From Sulfurimonas sp. (GTDB lineage Bacteria; Campylobacterota; Campylobacteria; Campylobacterales; Sulfurimonadaceae): a stretch of DNA of 60,689 nucleotides. The stretch covers positions 1 to 60,689 of the forward strand of contig JAOTSA010000002.1 in NCBI GenBank assembly GCA_030247515.1, written 5' to 3'. Position numbers and translations under genes: made by a program. This document shows, one piece after another, positions 5,987 through 14,622 of this stretch. Within the stretch, counting starts at the first letter, position 1. The number at the start of each line of letters is the position of its first letter. Below the pieces are notes generated by a model. That model was not told the origin of the DNA, did not search any database, and worked only from the letters and a program-made list of their open reading frames with translations.

Positions 5987-7207
5987 CTATTTCTCATTCA
6001 CCAAACCAACTCTCTTAGAAGATGTAAAACTAAATCGTGTCGGAACTATCTTGATACTCTCTCCTTTTCCAAACGCCTCACAACTGCTATCTACAATTAT
6101 AAAAGCATTTGAATTTGCAAGAGGTGTTATCATCCCAGGGGCAAATTTGTCGTAAGGTACAAATGTCGCTCCGTCAAAATAGCCAGGGATTACGCTTCTT
6201 CTACCACCCTTTAACGTATAATCATTTGCCATTTTTGTCTCTATGGGTGCAAGATATCTTGCTTCATCGCCACTAAGGGCTAAGATGATGCTCTGCCCGA
6301 AAAGTTCAAAGTTAAGAGCTGCTGCCATCGGGTTTCCAGGGAGATTGAGAACAAGAGTTTCTCCAATACGTCCAAAAGTAGTCGGTTTGCCAGGTTTAAT
6401 CTCTACTTTGTCAAAAAATATCTCATATCCAAAAGCACCAAACGCCTCTTTGGTAAAGTCGGCATCACCCACGCTCACGCCGCCAGAGGTGATGATAAGG
6501 TCGCTTTGAAGCGCACTTTTGATATGTTCTTGTATGCTTTGCAGTGTATCACTAGCCGTGCCGATAAAGTCAACATCACATCCAAGTTCTTGAACTCTGC
6601 TGAAAAAAGTAGGCGAGTTTGTGTTGTAGAGTTGATGTGCCGCAACGCTCTCAAAGTACATTTTCAGCTCATTTCCAGAAGCAAAGATGGCAATACGTGG
6701 CTTTTTATGGACTTTGATATGGCTGATACCCTGAGATGCAAGAAGTGTAATATGGTGTGCATATAGCTTTTGTCCAGAGTGTAGCAGTGTCGTGCCGCTC
6801 TTGATATCTTCACCGCAAAGGCGTATATGACTTGCTTTTTTGATATTTTGTGGCAGAACTATCTTAGCGTCTTGATGTGTAACATCTTCAATTGGGATGA
6901 TAGCCTCGCAGCCATCAGGAATCTTTGCTCCCGTCATGATTTTTATGGCACATCCGCCCTCAAGCACCACATCCGAGTTGTCGCCTGCAAAAATAGTATG
7001 CGTAACGCTGACACTTTTTGCAGTATCTTCCATCTTTATGGCATAGCCATCCATGGCGGAGTTGTCATACGGTGGGAGATTGTAGGTTGCAACGATGTCT
7101 TCCGCCAAGATAGAGCCTAGCGCATTTTCAAGCGGCATGATTTTAAGTGATGTCGGTTTGGTATTTTTATAAATAAATTCAAGTGCTTCTTCGATTGTAA
7201 CAGCCAT
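5987..7207 (-). CDS. moeA: Molybdopterin molybdenumtransferase MoeA
   Basis: Inserts molybdate into adenylylated molybdopterin in the last common step of Mo-cofactor synthesis. About 406 residues from the ATG at 7207. Signatures: LPPYDNSAMDGYAI near the N-terminus, MTGAKIPDGCEAIIPIED, the MoCF-domain motif TSGGVSVGDADF, and LNLPGNPMAAALNFE. A longer frame reaching 7297 adds 30 residues, but those are the translation of a family-1 repeat (FRHPELDSGSSF). With AAAGAGA upstream of 7207, the shorter form is the gene. It stands alone, convergent with the small-RNA locus. Confidence 0.93.
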   Translation of the reverse strand: MAVTIEEALEFIYKNTKPTSLKIMPLENALGSILAEDIVATYNLPPYDNSAMDGYAIKMEDTAKSVSVTHTIFAGDNSDVVLEGGCAIKIMTGAKIPDGCEAIIPIEDVTHQDAKIVLPQNIKKASHIRLCGEDIKSGTTLLHSGQKLYAHHITLLASQGISHIKVHKKPRIAIFASGNELKMYFESVAAHQLYNTNSPTFFSRVQELGCDVDFIGTASDTLQSIQEHIKSALQSDLIITSGGVSVGDADFTKEAFGAFGYEIFFDKVEIKPGKPTTFGRIGETLVLNLPGNPMAAALNFELFGQSIILALSGDEARYLAPIETKMANDYTLKGGRRSVIPGYFDGATFVPYDKFAPGMITPLANSNAFIIVDSSCEAFGKGESIKIVPTRFSFTSSKRVGLVNEK

Positions 7208-7240
7208 ATTTTTCTCTTTTTGATTTGATGTTAAACTTCT

Positions 7241-7336
7241 TGTAAAACTAGACCCTGAATCAAGTTCAGGGTGACGAAAACTCGCAAATCTCGTCATTCC
7301 AAACTTGATTTGGAATCTAGTTTAGAGGTTATGCAA
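7241..7336. repeat. Dispersed palindromic repeat, family 1 copy 3 (full length)
   Basis: A 96-base unit starting TGTAAAAC and ending GGTTATGCAA, with two hairpins: ACCCTGAA/TTCAGGGT (7252-7272) and ATTCCAAA/TTTGGAAT (7296-7317), joined by the linker GACGAAAACT. It is nearly the same as copy 4 (32356-32452), including both ends, so these two copies define the full element. Confidence 0.8.
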
Positions 7337-7347
7337 AGTCTATTAAA

Positions 7348-7411
7348 CACTAAAACGAACTCGTCCGTTTTAGTGGCAGTTGCTTATGTCCATACGACCC
7401 CCTAAAGCTAC
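7348..7411. repeat. Dispersed palindromic repeat, family 2 copy 1
   Basis: CACTAAAACGAAC/GTCCGTTTTAGTG forms a hairpin of about 13 bp (7348-7375, one wobble), followed 22 bases later by CCCCTAAAGCTAC. The same two blocks occur in the opposite orientation at 31585-31649. It sits directly next to family-1 copy 3, filling the gap between moeA and the membrane-protein gene at 7474. Confidence 0.75.
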
Positions 7412-7473
7412 GAAAAGTAAACTTTTCGAGAAATCAAGGAGTATTTATACATTTTTTATTGTAATATTGCGAC

Positions 7474-7881
7474 ATGAATGAAATGTATGATATGGGAATT
7501 GTAACACATAACTGGGGTGTTATGTCGGTTTTGGGCGCAGTAGTAGTCAATCTTTTACTCCTTTTTGGTATAAAAAGCAGAGTTAAGTACACAAGAGCCA
7601 TGACGCTTTATACCCCGATAGTGGGGACGGCGATAGGTATGGTTGTTTTTACGGGTGTGGTTATGATGGCGGCAAAACATCTTGATTTTACGCTTGAAAA
7701 TATAGCGATGATTCTTTTTGCGACGCTTCTTATCGTCCTTGAAGCAAAACGCTCTAAGCATCTTGCAGGTGTGGATAGAAAAGATGAGAAGAGTTTTGCG
7801 GAGCATAGAAAATATGCACTCAAAATTTTTTTCGCCCAGATAGGTGTGGTACTTAGTATCTCTTTTTGGATGTGGGCATGA
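7474..7881 (+). CDS. Conserved four-helix membrane protein of unknown function
   Basis: 135 residues with four hydrophobic segments, at about 15-32 (VMSVLGAVVVNLLLLFGI), 46-66 (YTPIVGTAIGMVVFTGVVMMA), 76-92 (NIAMILFATLLIVLEAK) and 115-134 (KIFFAQIGVVLSISFWMW). No enzymatic motif is seen. From memory, a similar membrane protein precedes rsmE in Campylobacter jejuni, so the pairing may be old. The stop overlaps the rsmE start (ATGA). No Shine-Dalgarno sequence precedes the ATG at 7474; ATG at 7483 is an alternative start. Confidence 0.65.
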   Translation: MNEMYDMGIVTHNWGVMSVLGAVVVNLLLLFGIKSRVKYTRAMTLYTPIVGTAIGMVVFTGVVMMAAKHLDFTLENIAMILFATLLIVLEAKRSKHLAGVDRKDEKSFAEHRKYALKIFFAQIGVVLSISFWMWA

Positions 7882-8549
7882 TTTATCTTTTTGATGATGA
7901 GGCGGGTGCACAAAGGCTTCATGTACGAGGGGAACAGCACAAATACCTTATCAAAGTGCGCCGCCACAAAGAGGGCGATTTGCTCTCTTTTCGCTCAAGA
8001 GAAAATCTTAAAATGCTTCATACATATAAGATAGAGAGCGTTGAGCCAAGAAGTGCGGAGTTGTCACTTGTCGTATCAGAACTCAAAGAGGTTAAAAGCG
8101 CAAAAGAGCTTCATATAGGATGGTGCATAATTGATGCCAACTCCATAGAAAAAGTGCTTCCATCGCTTTGTGAGGTTGGTGTGAGTAAGATAACGTTTAT
8201 CGCATGTGAACGAAGCCAAAAAAACTTCAAGATGGACTTTAAACGCTTTGAGAGGATTCAGGAAGCCTCCATGCAACAGTGCGGACGCAACAGCTATATA
8301 GAGTTGGATAGTTGCAAAAGTGTGCAGGAGTTTATCAAGGCGCATCCAGAGACAAAGGTTTTTGATTTTTGCGAGAAAACTTTACAAGAGTGTAGCGATA
8401 TAACAACTGTTCTTATAGGATGTGAGGGCGGATTTTCCCCAAAAGAGAGAGAACTTTTTGCATCAGTGCAGAGTTTTAGACTAGACACCCCGATGGTTTT
8501 GCGCTCTGAAAGTGCGGCTCTTGCCGTGGCTAGTAAAATACTGCTTTAA
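7878..8549 (+). CDS. rsmE: 16S rRNA m3U1498 methyltransferase RsmE
   Basis: SPOUT-class methyltransferase of 223 residues modifying U1498 in the decoding region of 16S rRNA. The N-terminal PUA-like part has HVRGEQHKYLIKVRRHKEGD. The knot region has VLIGCEGGFSPKERELF and the C-terminal SAM-binding signature LRSESAALAVASKILL. It is slightly shorter than E. coli RsmE. The ATG at 7878 overlaps the previous gene by 4 bases; the earlier TTG at 7866 is not needed. It heads a run of ribosome-related genes. Confidence 0.92.
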   Translation: MIYLFDDEAGAQRLHVRGEQHKYLIKVRRHKEGDLLSFRSRENLKMLHTYKIESVEPRSAELSLVVSELKEVKSAKELHIGWCIIDANSIEKVLPSLCEVGVSKITFIACERSQKNFKMDFKRFERIQEASMQQCGRNSYIELDSCKSVQEFIKAHPETKVFDFCEKTLQECSDITTVLIGCEGGFSPKERELFASVQSFRLDTPMVLRSESAALAVASKILL

Positions 8550-8667
8550 AAGACTATAATTCTTTAAGATAAATCTCGGTAAAATTCCACTCGTAATAAT
8601 CCGCCCCCATACGGATTTAAAAAATATATAGATATTCGCACACTAACGAGTATCAAAAGGTAAAACA

Positions 8668-8868
8668 ATGAGAAAAGATATCCACCCAAAATTAGTAGCT
8701 TGTACAGTAACTTGTTCATGCGGTAACAGCTTTGTAAACGAGGGAGCTAAAGAAGAGATGAGAGTTGACATTTGTAATGAGTGTCACCCATTTTTTACAG
8801 GTTCTGAGAGAATGGTAGATACTGCTGGAAGAATTGACAAATTCAACAAGCGTTACGCTAAAAACTAA
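8668..8868 (+). CDS. rpmE: 50S ribosomal protein L31, zinc-binding type
   Basis: 66 residues, typical of L31. [22 protein letters not shown] and [31 protein letters not shown] are diagnostic. The cysteines (CTVTCSC...CNEC) make it the zinc-containing C+ paralogue. A TAAAAT at 8580-8585 could be its -10. AAAGG at 8659-8663 is the ribosome-binding site. Confidence 0.96.
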   Translation: MRKDIHPKLVACTVTCSCGNSFVNEGAKEEMRVDICNECHPFFTGSERMVDTAGRIDKFNKRYAKN

Positions 8869-8880
8869 TCAAGATTTTTC

Positions 8881-9696
8881 TTGCTTACGCTCATTCCAAC
8901 CCCGATTGGAAACATAGGCGATATTTCACTTAGGGCTATAGAAGCACTAAGTGAAGCCGACACACTTCTTTGCGAAGATACAAGAGTTACAAAAAAACTT
9001 ATCCAAATCCTCAAAGAGCGTTACAGCACCTCTTTTAAATCTGAACAGCATTTTATTTCACTTCATTCACACAATGAAAAAGAGTTTGTTGAAAAACTCA
9101 CTCCCGCTTTTTTTGAGCAAAATGTTATTTATGCTAGTGATGCTGGGATGCCTGGTATCAGCGACCCAGGGCAGGCACTTGTAAAATATTGCCAAGACAA
9201 TGGTGTGAAATATGATATTTTACCAGGGGCAAACGCACTTCTTACTGCTTTTGTGGCAAGTGGATTTGTAACAACAAAGATGCTTTTTTGGGGCTTTTTG
9301 CCGCATAAAGGCAAAGATAGAGCGGCTTCACTTTTAGGTGCTTTAAGTAGCGGATATACGACAGTTCTTTACGAATCGCCGCACAGACTTGAGAAACTTT
9401 TATCTGAACTTTCACATGAAGAGCCTTCTCGAAAGCTTTTTTTGGCAAAAGAGCTTACAAAAAAGTATCAAAAGTACTATTTTGGAACTGCCGATGAAAT
9501 CAAGCAAAAAGTTGATGCAAACCTTAGAGGCGAGTGGGTGGTTGTTCTTGAAGCAAAAGAGACGATTGGCAGCTCTGCCATCAGCCAAAACGATATTTTA
9601 GAGCTTGATTTGCCAAAGAAAGTGCAAGCAAAACTTATCAGCAAAATAACAGGCGAAAATACAAAAGCCTGCTATGAGAGATTATTACACCTATAA
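8881..9696 (+). CDS. rsmI: 16S rRNA C1402 2'-O-methyltransferase RsmI
   Basis: Tetrapyrrole-methylase-fold enzyme of 271 residues that methylates the ribose of C1402 in 16S rRNA. TLIPTPIGNIGDISLRAIEAL, LLCEDTRVTKKL, SDAGMPGISDPGQALV and LPGANALLTAFVASG are the four family blocks. Translation appears to start at TTG (8881), since no ATG precedes the conserved N-terminus. This TTG lies in a small CAAGA-TTTT-TCTTG hairpin 12 bases after rpmE and has no clear ribosome-binding site, which suggests low or coupled expression. Confidence 0.93.
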   Translation: MLTLIPTPIGNIGDISLRAIEALSEADTLLCEDTRVTKKLIQILKERYSTSFKSEQHFISLHSHNEKEFVEKLTPAFFEQNVIYASDAGMPGISDPGQALVKYCQDNGVKYDILPGANALLTAFVASGFVTTKMLFWGFLPHKGKDRAASLLGALSSGYTTVLYESPHRLEKLLSELSHEEPSRKLFLAKELTKKYQKYYFGTADEIKQKVDANLRGEWVVVLEAKETIGSSAISQNDILELDLPKKVQAKLISKITGENTKACYERLLHL

Positions 9697-9710
9697 ATAT
9701 ACACTATTTT

Positions 9711-9728
9711 AATTTTTTTGGATAAAAT
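9711..9728 (+). promoter_or_regulatory. T-rich extended -10 promoter of rlmB
   Basis: A TTTTTTTGGA run leads into TAAAAT (9723-9728), seven bases before the rlmB ATG. This fits the Campylobacter-type sigma-70 pattern (periodic T tract, TGn, TATAAT) without a -35. The leader would be nearly absent. Confidence 0.5.
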
Positions 9729-9734
9729 GCCCAC

Positions 9735-10415
9735 ATGTTAATATACGCAAAACAACCCATAAACTATATCATTCAAAATCATCCGAGTAAGATAAAGAGA
9801 CTTTATCTTGCTAAAGAGATAGATAAAAAAGAGTACTCACGCCTTATGAAAATGGGCTTTGAGATAAAGAGAATCCCATCGGATGCGGCAGGAGCGATGT
9901 GTAAAAATGCTTCACATCAAGGGATGCTTGCAGAGGTCGAGGCATATGAGCTTCATGACTACAAAGCATTTTTAAATTATGAATTTGTGCTTGTTTTGTC
10001 AGGTCTTACAGATGTCGGAAACATCGGAGCTATCATAAGAACTGCTTATGCGCTTGGGGTGGATGGTGTCATCGCATGCGGTGTAAAATCACTCCCTCTT
10101 GAAGCAATCATAAGAACAAGTACGGGCGCACTTTATGATACTCCTTTTGCCATAGAGACTAATGTGCATAATGTCCTCAATGACCTTAAGATGTCAGGAT
10201 TTACGACGTACGGGGCTGATATGGGTGGAAAAGATATCCGAGAAGTTACAATCAAGCCAAAAAGAGCACTCTTTTTAGGAAGCGAGGGCGAGGGACTAAC
10301 TGCAAGAGTAAGCTCAAAACTTGACGAGATAGTAAGCATAAAAATGGCGCATGCATTTGACTCTTTAAATGTAGGTGCGGCGGGAGCGATTTTAATGGAT
10401 AGGATGAGGGGATGA
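9735..10415 (+). CDS. rlmB: 23S rRNA 2'-O-ribose methyltransferase, TrmH/RlmB family
   Basis: SPOUT methyltransferase of 226 residues. An N-terminal L30e-like RNA-binding part is followed by LSGLTDVGNIGAIIRTAYALGVDGVIA (motif 1), ALFLGSEGEGLTARV (motif 2) and AFDSLNVGAAGAILMDRM (motif 3). RlmB modifies G2251 in the peptidyl-transferase loop of 23S rRNA; a tRNA-directed TrmH role cannot be excluded by eye. Its TGA overlaps the next start (ATGA). Confidence 0.85.
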   Translation: MLIYAKQPINYIIQNHPSKIKRLYLAKEIDKKEYSRLMKMGFEIKRIPSDAAGAMCKNASHQGMLAEVEAYELHDYKAFLNYEFVLVLSGLTDVGNIGAIIRTAYALGVDGVIACGVKSLPLEAIIRTSTGALYDTPFAIETNVHNVLNDLKMSGFTTYGADMGGKDIREVTIKPKRALFLGSEGEGLTARVSSKLDEIVSIKMAHAFDSLNVGAAGAILMDRMRG

Positions 10416-11266
10416 GTATCGGCATAGAAAAACTAAAAACCATTGGTATCCAAAAAATCCATGAAGACACACATATAGCAAGGGCGTATATCGAGGCTAT
10501 TTTTCAAGAGAGTTTTGAAGGTATGAACGGTGTCCAGTACAATGGTTTTCTCTCCATACTTGAGCGAGAATATGGTGTTGATTTGAGTGATTTGAAATCA
10601 AAAGCAAAAGAACATTTTGGTTATGTTGCAAAATACATGAAGCCTGAAAAATCAACCCAAATATTTAGAGCAGACAATAAAAAGAGTAGTTTGACCCTTC
10701 TTTATACTGTTTTTGGTATTGCTCTGTTTTTTTTGTTTGCATTTTTAAGTACAAAAGAGACGGATGAAAAGATAACAGCTCCTAAGTTAGAGCAGCAATC
10801 CCAAAATACTACAAGCATACCTCGAGAGAGCGTGGTAGCACAGCTTCAAGAACAAAATCAAACTATTGCAGATGAAAATAGCACTGCCGCAGAAGATAAC
10901 AGCACAGTATCAAAGCAACACGTTGTACAAAAAGAGGAGAGAAAAGAGCCGCTTAAAATATCGCCAGTTCAGCAAAAAACCCCAAGCTCACAGCTTAAAA
11001 TCATACCAAAAAACAAGGTTTGGATGGGGTATATAGATTTGCAAACAAATGAAAAACTTCAAGCAACATCTTCAGATGAACTTTTGCTTGATGCCTCAAA
11101 AGAGTGGCTTTTGGCATTTGGGCATGGAAATATCAGCATAGAGACAAATGGTGTCTCGCATGAGTTTAAAACACATAAAAACATGAGGTTTTTATATAAA
11201 AACGGAGTGTTAAAAGAGATAGATGTTGAAGAGTATAAAACCCTCAACGGCGGGAAAATATGGTAA
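10412..11266 (+). CDS. Bitopic membrane protein with RodZ-like layout
   Basis: 284 residues. A helical cytoplasmic part (1-88) is followed by one membrane helix (about 90-111, LTLLYTVFGIALFFLFAFLS), a low-complexity Gln/Asn/Ser/Thr-rich periplasmic linker (115-195) and a compact C-terminal domain (about 200-284: WMGYIDLQTNEKLQA...WLLAFGHGNISIETNGVSHEF). The order, and the final domain in particular, resembles RodZ (cytoplasmic helices, TM, linker, DUF4115), a partner of MreB in rod-shape control. I do not see a clear RodZ helix-turn-helix, so the link is a hypothesis. The gene overlaps rlmB by 4 bases and the next gene by 7. Confidence 0.6.
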   Translation: MSIGIEKLKTIGIQKIHEDTHIARAYIEAIFQESFEGMNGVQYNGFLSILEREYGVDLSDLKSKAKEHFGYVAKYMKPEKSTQIFRADNKKSSLTLLYTVFGIALFFLFAFLSTKETDEKITAPKLEQQSQNTTSIPRESVVAQLQEQNQTIADENSTAAEDNSTVSKQHVVQKEERKEPLKISPVQQKTPSSQLKIIPKNKVWMGYIDLQTNEKLQATSSDELLLDASKEWLLAFGHGNISIETNGVSHEFKTHKNMRFLYKNGVLKEIDVEEYKTLNGGKIW

Positions 11267-12087
11267 AGGCAGCACTTTTTCTGCTTCTTTTTTTCTCTTC
11301 TACTCATGCGCAAGATTTACTTATGCAAAAGATTCAAAATTTAGTCAATCCTAAAACTTTTGCCAAAGACAGAGCCTTTATTGAGACTATATTTTCTCCA
11401 AAAAGTGACTATTACAAAAATGACGGAAGTGTTGATTCTGTTAAAATAATCAAAACATTAAAAGATAACGGTATCCTAAATCTTTTTTTTAAAACGCCTC
11501 GAGAGATGAATATAAGCTTTAAAACGCAGGGAAAACCTCTTTTGTTTACAAAAATCATGAGCGATACTTTGCAAAATATTGGGTATTACAAATACATGAC
11601 AAAAGAGTCTAGTTTTGAAAATCAAGAGTTTGTCTGGAAAATCAACCTCACTTCAGAGTACGCTGCCGACCCTATCATTCTTGCGCAAGAGTTGAAAAAA
11701 AATGGTTGTGAAATCGTTGATGTTGTGCGTGAAAATGAGAGCGATTGGAGTTATCGGATTGATACAAGAGCGGCAAAACTGAATGTTAGCGCACTTGAGG
11801 GTGGAGTACCTTTTAACCTTAAGCGTTCACTTTATGCTTACTGGCTCGATGTCTCTAAGATAGGCACACTCGATATCGCTAGCTCTTTAAGAAACGATTG
11901 GTATCCTCACATCGCTTTTTACGACAAGTCTCTTAGGCTCATAAATGTCATAAAAATGGATACGAAAAAAACAAATATTACACTAGAGATTAACCAAGAG
12001 GCACACTACATAAAAATATCAGATATTTACACGCTTAAAAATATCAAAGATGACCTAGTGCTTACTCCTTTAGAGAGAAAAAATTAA
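11260..12087 (+). CDS. Conserved periplasmic protein of unknown function
   Basis: 275 residues with a signal peptide (MVKAALFLLLFFSSTHAQ, cleaved about residue 17) and no other membrane segment. The mature part is mixed alpha/beta, with charged repeats such as FKTPREMNISFKTQGKPLLFTKI and YRIDTRAAKLNVSALEGG. I recognise no domain. It starts inside the end of the RodZ-like gene (7-base overlap), so the two are co-translated and may act together in the envelope. C. jejuni, as I recall, has a periplasmic/membrane pair at the matching position. Confidence 0.6.
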   Translation: MVKAALFLLLFFSSTHAQDLLMQKIQNLVNPKTFAKDRAFIETIFSPKSDYYKNDGSVDSVKIIKTLKDNGILNLFFKTPREMNISFKTQGKPLLFTKIMSDTLQNIGYYKYMTKESSFENQEFVWKINLTSEYAADPIILAQELKKNGCEIVDVVRENESDWSYRIDTRAAKLNVSALEGGVPFNLKRSLYAYWLDVSKIGTLDIASSLRNDWYPHIAFYDKSLRLINVIKMDTKKTNITLEINQEAHYIKISDIYTLKNIKDDLVLTPLERKN

Positions 12088-12088
12088 A

Positions 12089-12104
12089 TTTTTTTTGATA
12101 GAAT
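12089..12104 (+). promoter_or_regulatory. T-rich extended -10 promoter of the aminotransferase
   Basis: TTTTTTTTGA followed by TAGAAT (12099-12104), 28 bases before the start. Same Campylobacter-type pattern as at rlmB and alaS. Confidence 0.45.
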
Positions 12105-12132
12105 GTCGCTAATTATTTGAGTAGGAAAAATC

Positions 12133-13353
12133 ATGTTTGATGAGATACAGTTTGATAGAATGAAGCGGTTGCCGAAGTACGTTTTTGCTGAGGTAAATGA
12201 ACTTAAAATGGCTGAAAGAAGAGCAGGTGTTGACGTTATCGACTTTTCTATGGGTAACCCTGATGGAGATACTCCAGAGCATATCAGAGAAAAGCTTATC
12301 GAATCTGCCCAAAAAACTAAAACACACGGATATTCTGTCTCAAAAGGTATTCCAAAACTTCTTTTAGCCATAGCTGACTGGTACAAAAGAAGATATGGCT
12401 GCGACTTAGATCCTGCAACTGAGTGTGTTGCAACGATGGGTTCTAAAGAGGGGTATGCACACCTAGCATACGCTATCACAAACCCTGGTGATGTTGCGAT
12501 TGTGCCAGACCCGACTTATCCGATTCACGAATACTCTTTCATTTTGGCTGGCGGAAATGTTGTGAAGTTTGGCATCGAGTTTGATGAGGACTACAAGCTT
12601 AACGAGGATAAATTTTTTGAAGATTTGGAGAGAGTTTTTAAAGAGAGTTCTCCTAAGCCGAAGTATGTTCTCGTAAACTTCCCTCACAACCCGACAACAG
12701 CGACCGTAACACAAGATTTTTATGTTCGTCTTGTTGCGATGGCAAAAGAGAAGAGATTTTATATCATTAGCGATATTGCTTATGGCGACATCACATTTGA
12801 TGGTTATGTAACGCCATCTATCATGAGTGTTGAGGGCGCAAAAGATGTGGCGGTTGAGAGCTTTACACTCTCTAAGAGCTACAACATGGCAGGTTGGCGT
12901 GTAGGTTTCTTTGTAGGAAACAAAAAGCTCATCGGCGCACTTCAAAAAATCAAGTCATGGCTTGATTATGGTATGTTTACTCCTATCCAAGTTGCGGCTA
13001 CTGTTGCACTCAACGGAGATCAGCAGTGCGTCAAAGATATTACCGACAAGTACAACCACCGCCAAGAGGTACTTCTTGATGCGTTTGATAGAGCAGGGTG
13101 GCATGTGAGAAAAAATCAGGCGAGTATGTTTGTCTGGGCTAAGATACCTGATTGTTGTAAAGAGTTAGGCTCATTGGAGTTCTCAAAGAGACTTCTTAAA
13201 GAGGCAGGCGTTGCTGTTGCTCCAGGGATTGGTTTTGGAGTTTATGGTGATGAGTATGTGCGTATCGCACTTATCGAAAATGACAATCGTATCCGTCAGG
13301 CAGCACGCAATATAAAAGAGTTTTTGAAAAAATATCAAGACGAAAAAAAATAG
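12133..13353 (+). CDS. PLP-dependent class I/II aminotransferase, AlaC/LL-DAP aminotransferase-like
   Basis: 406 residues, cytosolic. IDFSMGNPDGDTPEHI, HGYSVSKGIPKLLLAIADWY, VLVNFPHNPTTATVT and the PLP-lysine motif SFTLSKSYNMAGWRVGFFVGN define a fold-type I aminotransferase of the alanine/aspartate branch. AGGA at 12123-12126 precedes the ATG. It is followed one base later by hom, so it is probably a step of aspartate-family amino-acid metabolism; glutamate-pyruvate and LL-diaminopimelate activities are both possible and cannot be told apart by eye. The pair with hom is, to my memory, conserved in C. jejuni. Confidence 0.85.
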   Translation: MFDEIQFDRMKRLPKYVFAEVNELKMAERRAGVDVIDFSMGNPDGDTPEHIREKLIESAQKTKTHGYSVSKGIPKLLLAIADWYKRRYGCDLDPATECVATMGSKEGYAHLAYAITNPGDVAIVPDPTYPIHEYSFILAGGNVVKFGIEFDEDYKLNEDKFFEDLERVFKESSPKPKYVLVNFPHNPTTATVTQDFYVRLVAMAKEKRFYIISDIAYGDITFDGYVTPSIMSVEGAKDVAVESFTLSKSYNMAGWRVGFFVGNKKLIGALQKIKSWLDYGMFTPIQVAATVALNGDQQCVKDITDKYNHRQEVLLDAFDRAGWHVRKNQASMFVWAKIPDCCKELGSLEFSKRLLKEAGVAVAPGIGFGVYGDEYVRIALIENDNRIRQAARNIKEFLKKYQDEKK

Positions 13354-13354
13354 T

Positions 13355-14617
13355 ATGATAAAAGTTGGAATCATCGGTGTTGGAACTGTAGGTGCGAGTG
13401 TTGTCAATATCTTAAGAGATAATGCAGATGTTATCTCTGCACGTGCAGGTGTCGATATAGTCGCAAAAAGCGGCGTAGTCAAAAACATGAGTAAAGATAG
13501 AAGCTCTTTGGGCATCAAGATTTCAGATAATGTTGATGATGTTTTAGAAGATAAAGAGATAGATATCGTCGTGGAGCTTATGGGCGGTGTGGAAGAGCCT
13601 TTTGAGATAGTAAAACGTGCGCTTAAAAACGGCAAAGCGGTTGTCACTGCAAACAAGGCACTTTTGGCATATCACCGTTATGAACTTCAAGAGATTGCGC
13701 AAGATATAGCTTTTGAGTATGAAGCGAGTGTTGCAGGCGGTATTCCTATCATCAATGCGTTGCGTGATGGTTTGTCCGCAAACCACATAGAGTCCATCAT
13801 GGGCATCATGAACGGAACGTGTAACTACATGATGACGAAGATGACCAACGAGGGTGTGGCGTATGATGCTATTTTAAAAGAGGCGCAAGAGCTTGGCTAT
13901 GCAGAGGCGGACCCTACTTTTGATGTGGGCGGCTTTGATGCGGCACATAAGCTTCTTATATTGGCAAGTATCGCTTATGGAATTGATGCAAAACCTGAAG
14001 ATATCCTCATCGAGGGGATACAAAATATTTCTCAAGACGACATCGCATTTGCCAAAGAGTTCGGTTATGTCATAAAGCTTCTTGGAATCGCAAAAAAAGA
14101 CAAAAATGAAGTTGAACTTAGAGTTCATGCATGTCTCATCAAAAAAGAGGCGATGATAGCAAAGATAGATGGCGTCATGAACGGCATAAGCGTTGTGGGC
14201 GATAAAGTAGGCGAAACACTCTACTACGGAGCGGGAGCTGGCGGCAATGCAACGGCAAGTGCGGTTGTGGCAAACATCATAGATATCGCAAGAAGTGGAA
14301 AAAGCAAACCTATGCTTGGTTTTGACAGACCGATGGAGGGCAAACTTACGCTCAAAGAGGCTGGCAACATAGAGTCCAAATACTATCTGCGCATCAATGT
14401 TTCCGACAAGATAGGCGTTTTGGCACGTATCACAAAGATATTTGAAGAAAACAGCATCTCAATCGAGGCAATTTTGCAAAGACAAGCTTCAAGTGACAGC
14501 GCAAACTTGCTTATCTCGACACATACGGCATATGAGCATGACATCCAAAATCTCATCAACTCTCTTGAGAAACTTGAGTTTGTCAACCAAAGACCTGTTA
14601 TGATTAGGATAGTGTAA
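13355..14617 (+). CDS. hom: Homoserine dehydrogenase
   Basis: NAD(P)H-dependent reduction of aspartate semialdehyde to homoserine, leading to threonine and methionine. 420 residues. The Rossmann motif is GIIGVGTVGASV; VVELMGGVEEP and VVTANKALLAYH (catalytic Lys region) follow, then FEASVAGGIPIINALRDGL-type and GIMNGTCNYMMTKM substrate motifs. The C-terminal ACT domain (about 345-420: YYLRINVSDKIGVLARITKIFEE) suggests feedback control by threonine. It begins one base after the aminotransferase stop. Confidence 0.95.
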   Translation: MIKVGIIGVGTVGASVVNILRDNADVISARAGVDIVAKSGVVKNMSKDRSSLGIKISDNVDDVLEDKEIDIVVELMGGVEEPFEIVKRALKNGKAVVTANKALLAYHRYELQEIAQDIAFEYEASVAGGIPIINALRDGLSANHIESIMGIMNGTCNYMMTKMTNEGVAYDAILKEAQELGYAEADPTFDVGGFDAAHKLLILASIAYGIDAKPEDILIEGIQNISQDDIAFAKEFGYVIKLLGIAKKDKNEVELRVHACLIKKEAMIAKIDGVMNGISVVGDKVGETLYYGAGAGGNATASAVVANIIDIARSGKSKPMLGFDRPMEGKLTLKEAGNIESKYYLRINVSDKIGVLARITKIFEENSISIEAILQRQASSDSANLLISTHTAYEHDIQNLINSLEKLEFVNQRPVMIRIV

Positions 14618-14622
14618 AAAAG

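Noticed and set aside
8870-8883. CAAGA-TTTT-TCTTG hairpin as the rpmE terminator
   Set aside because: Only five base pairs, no U-tract, and it contains the rsmI start codon; more likely part of a shared transcript.
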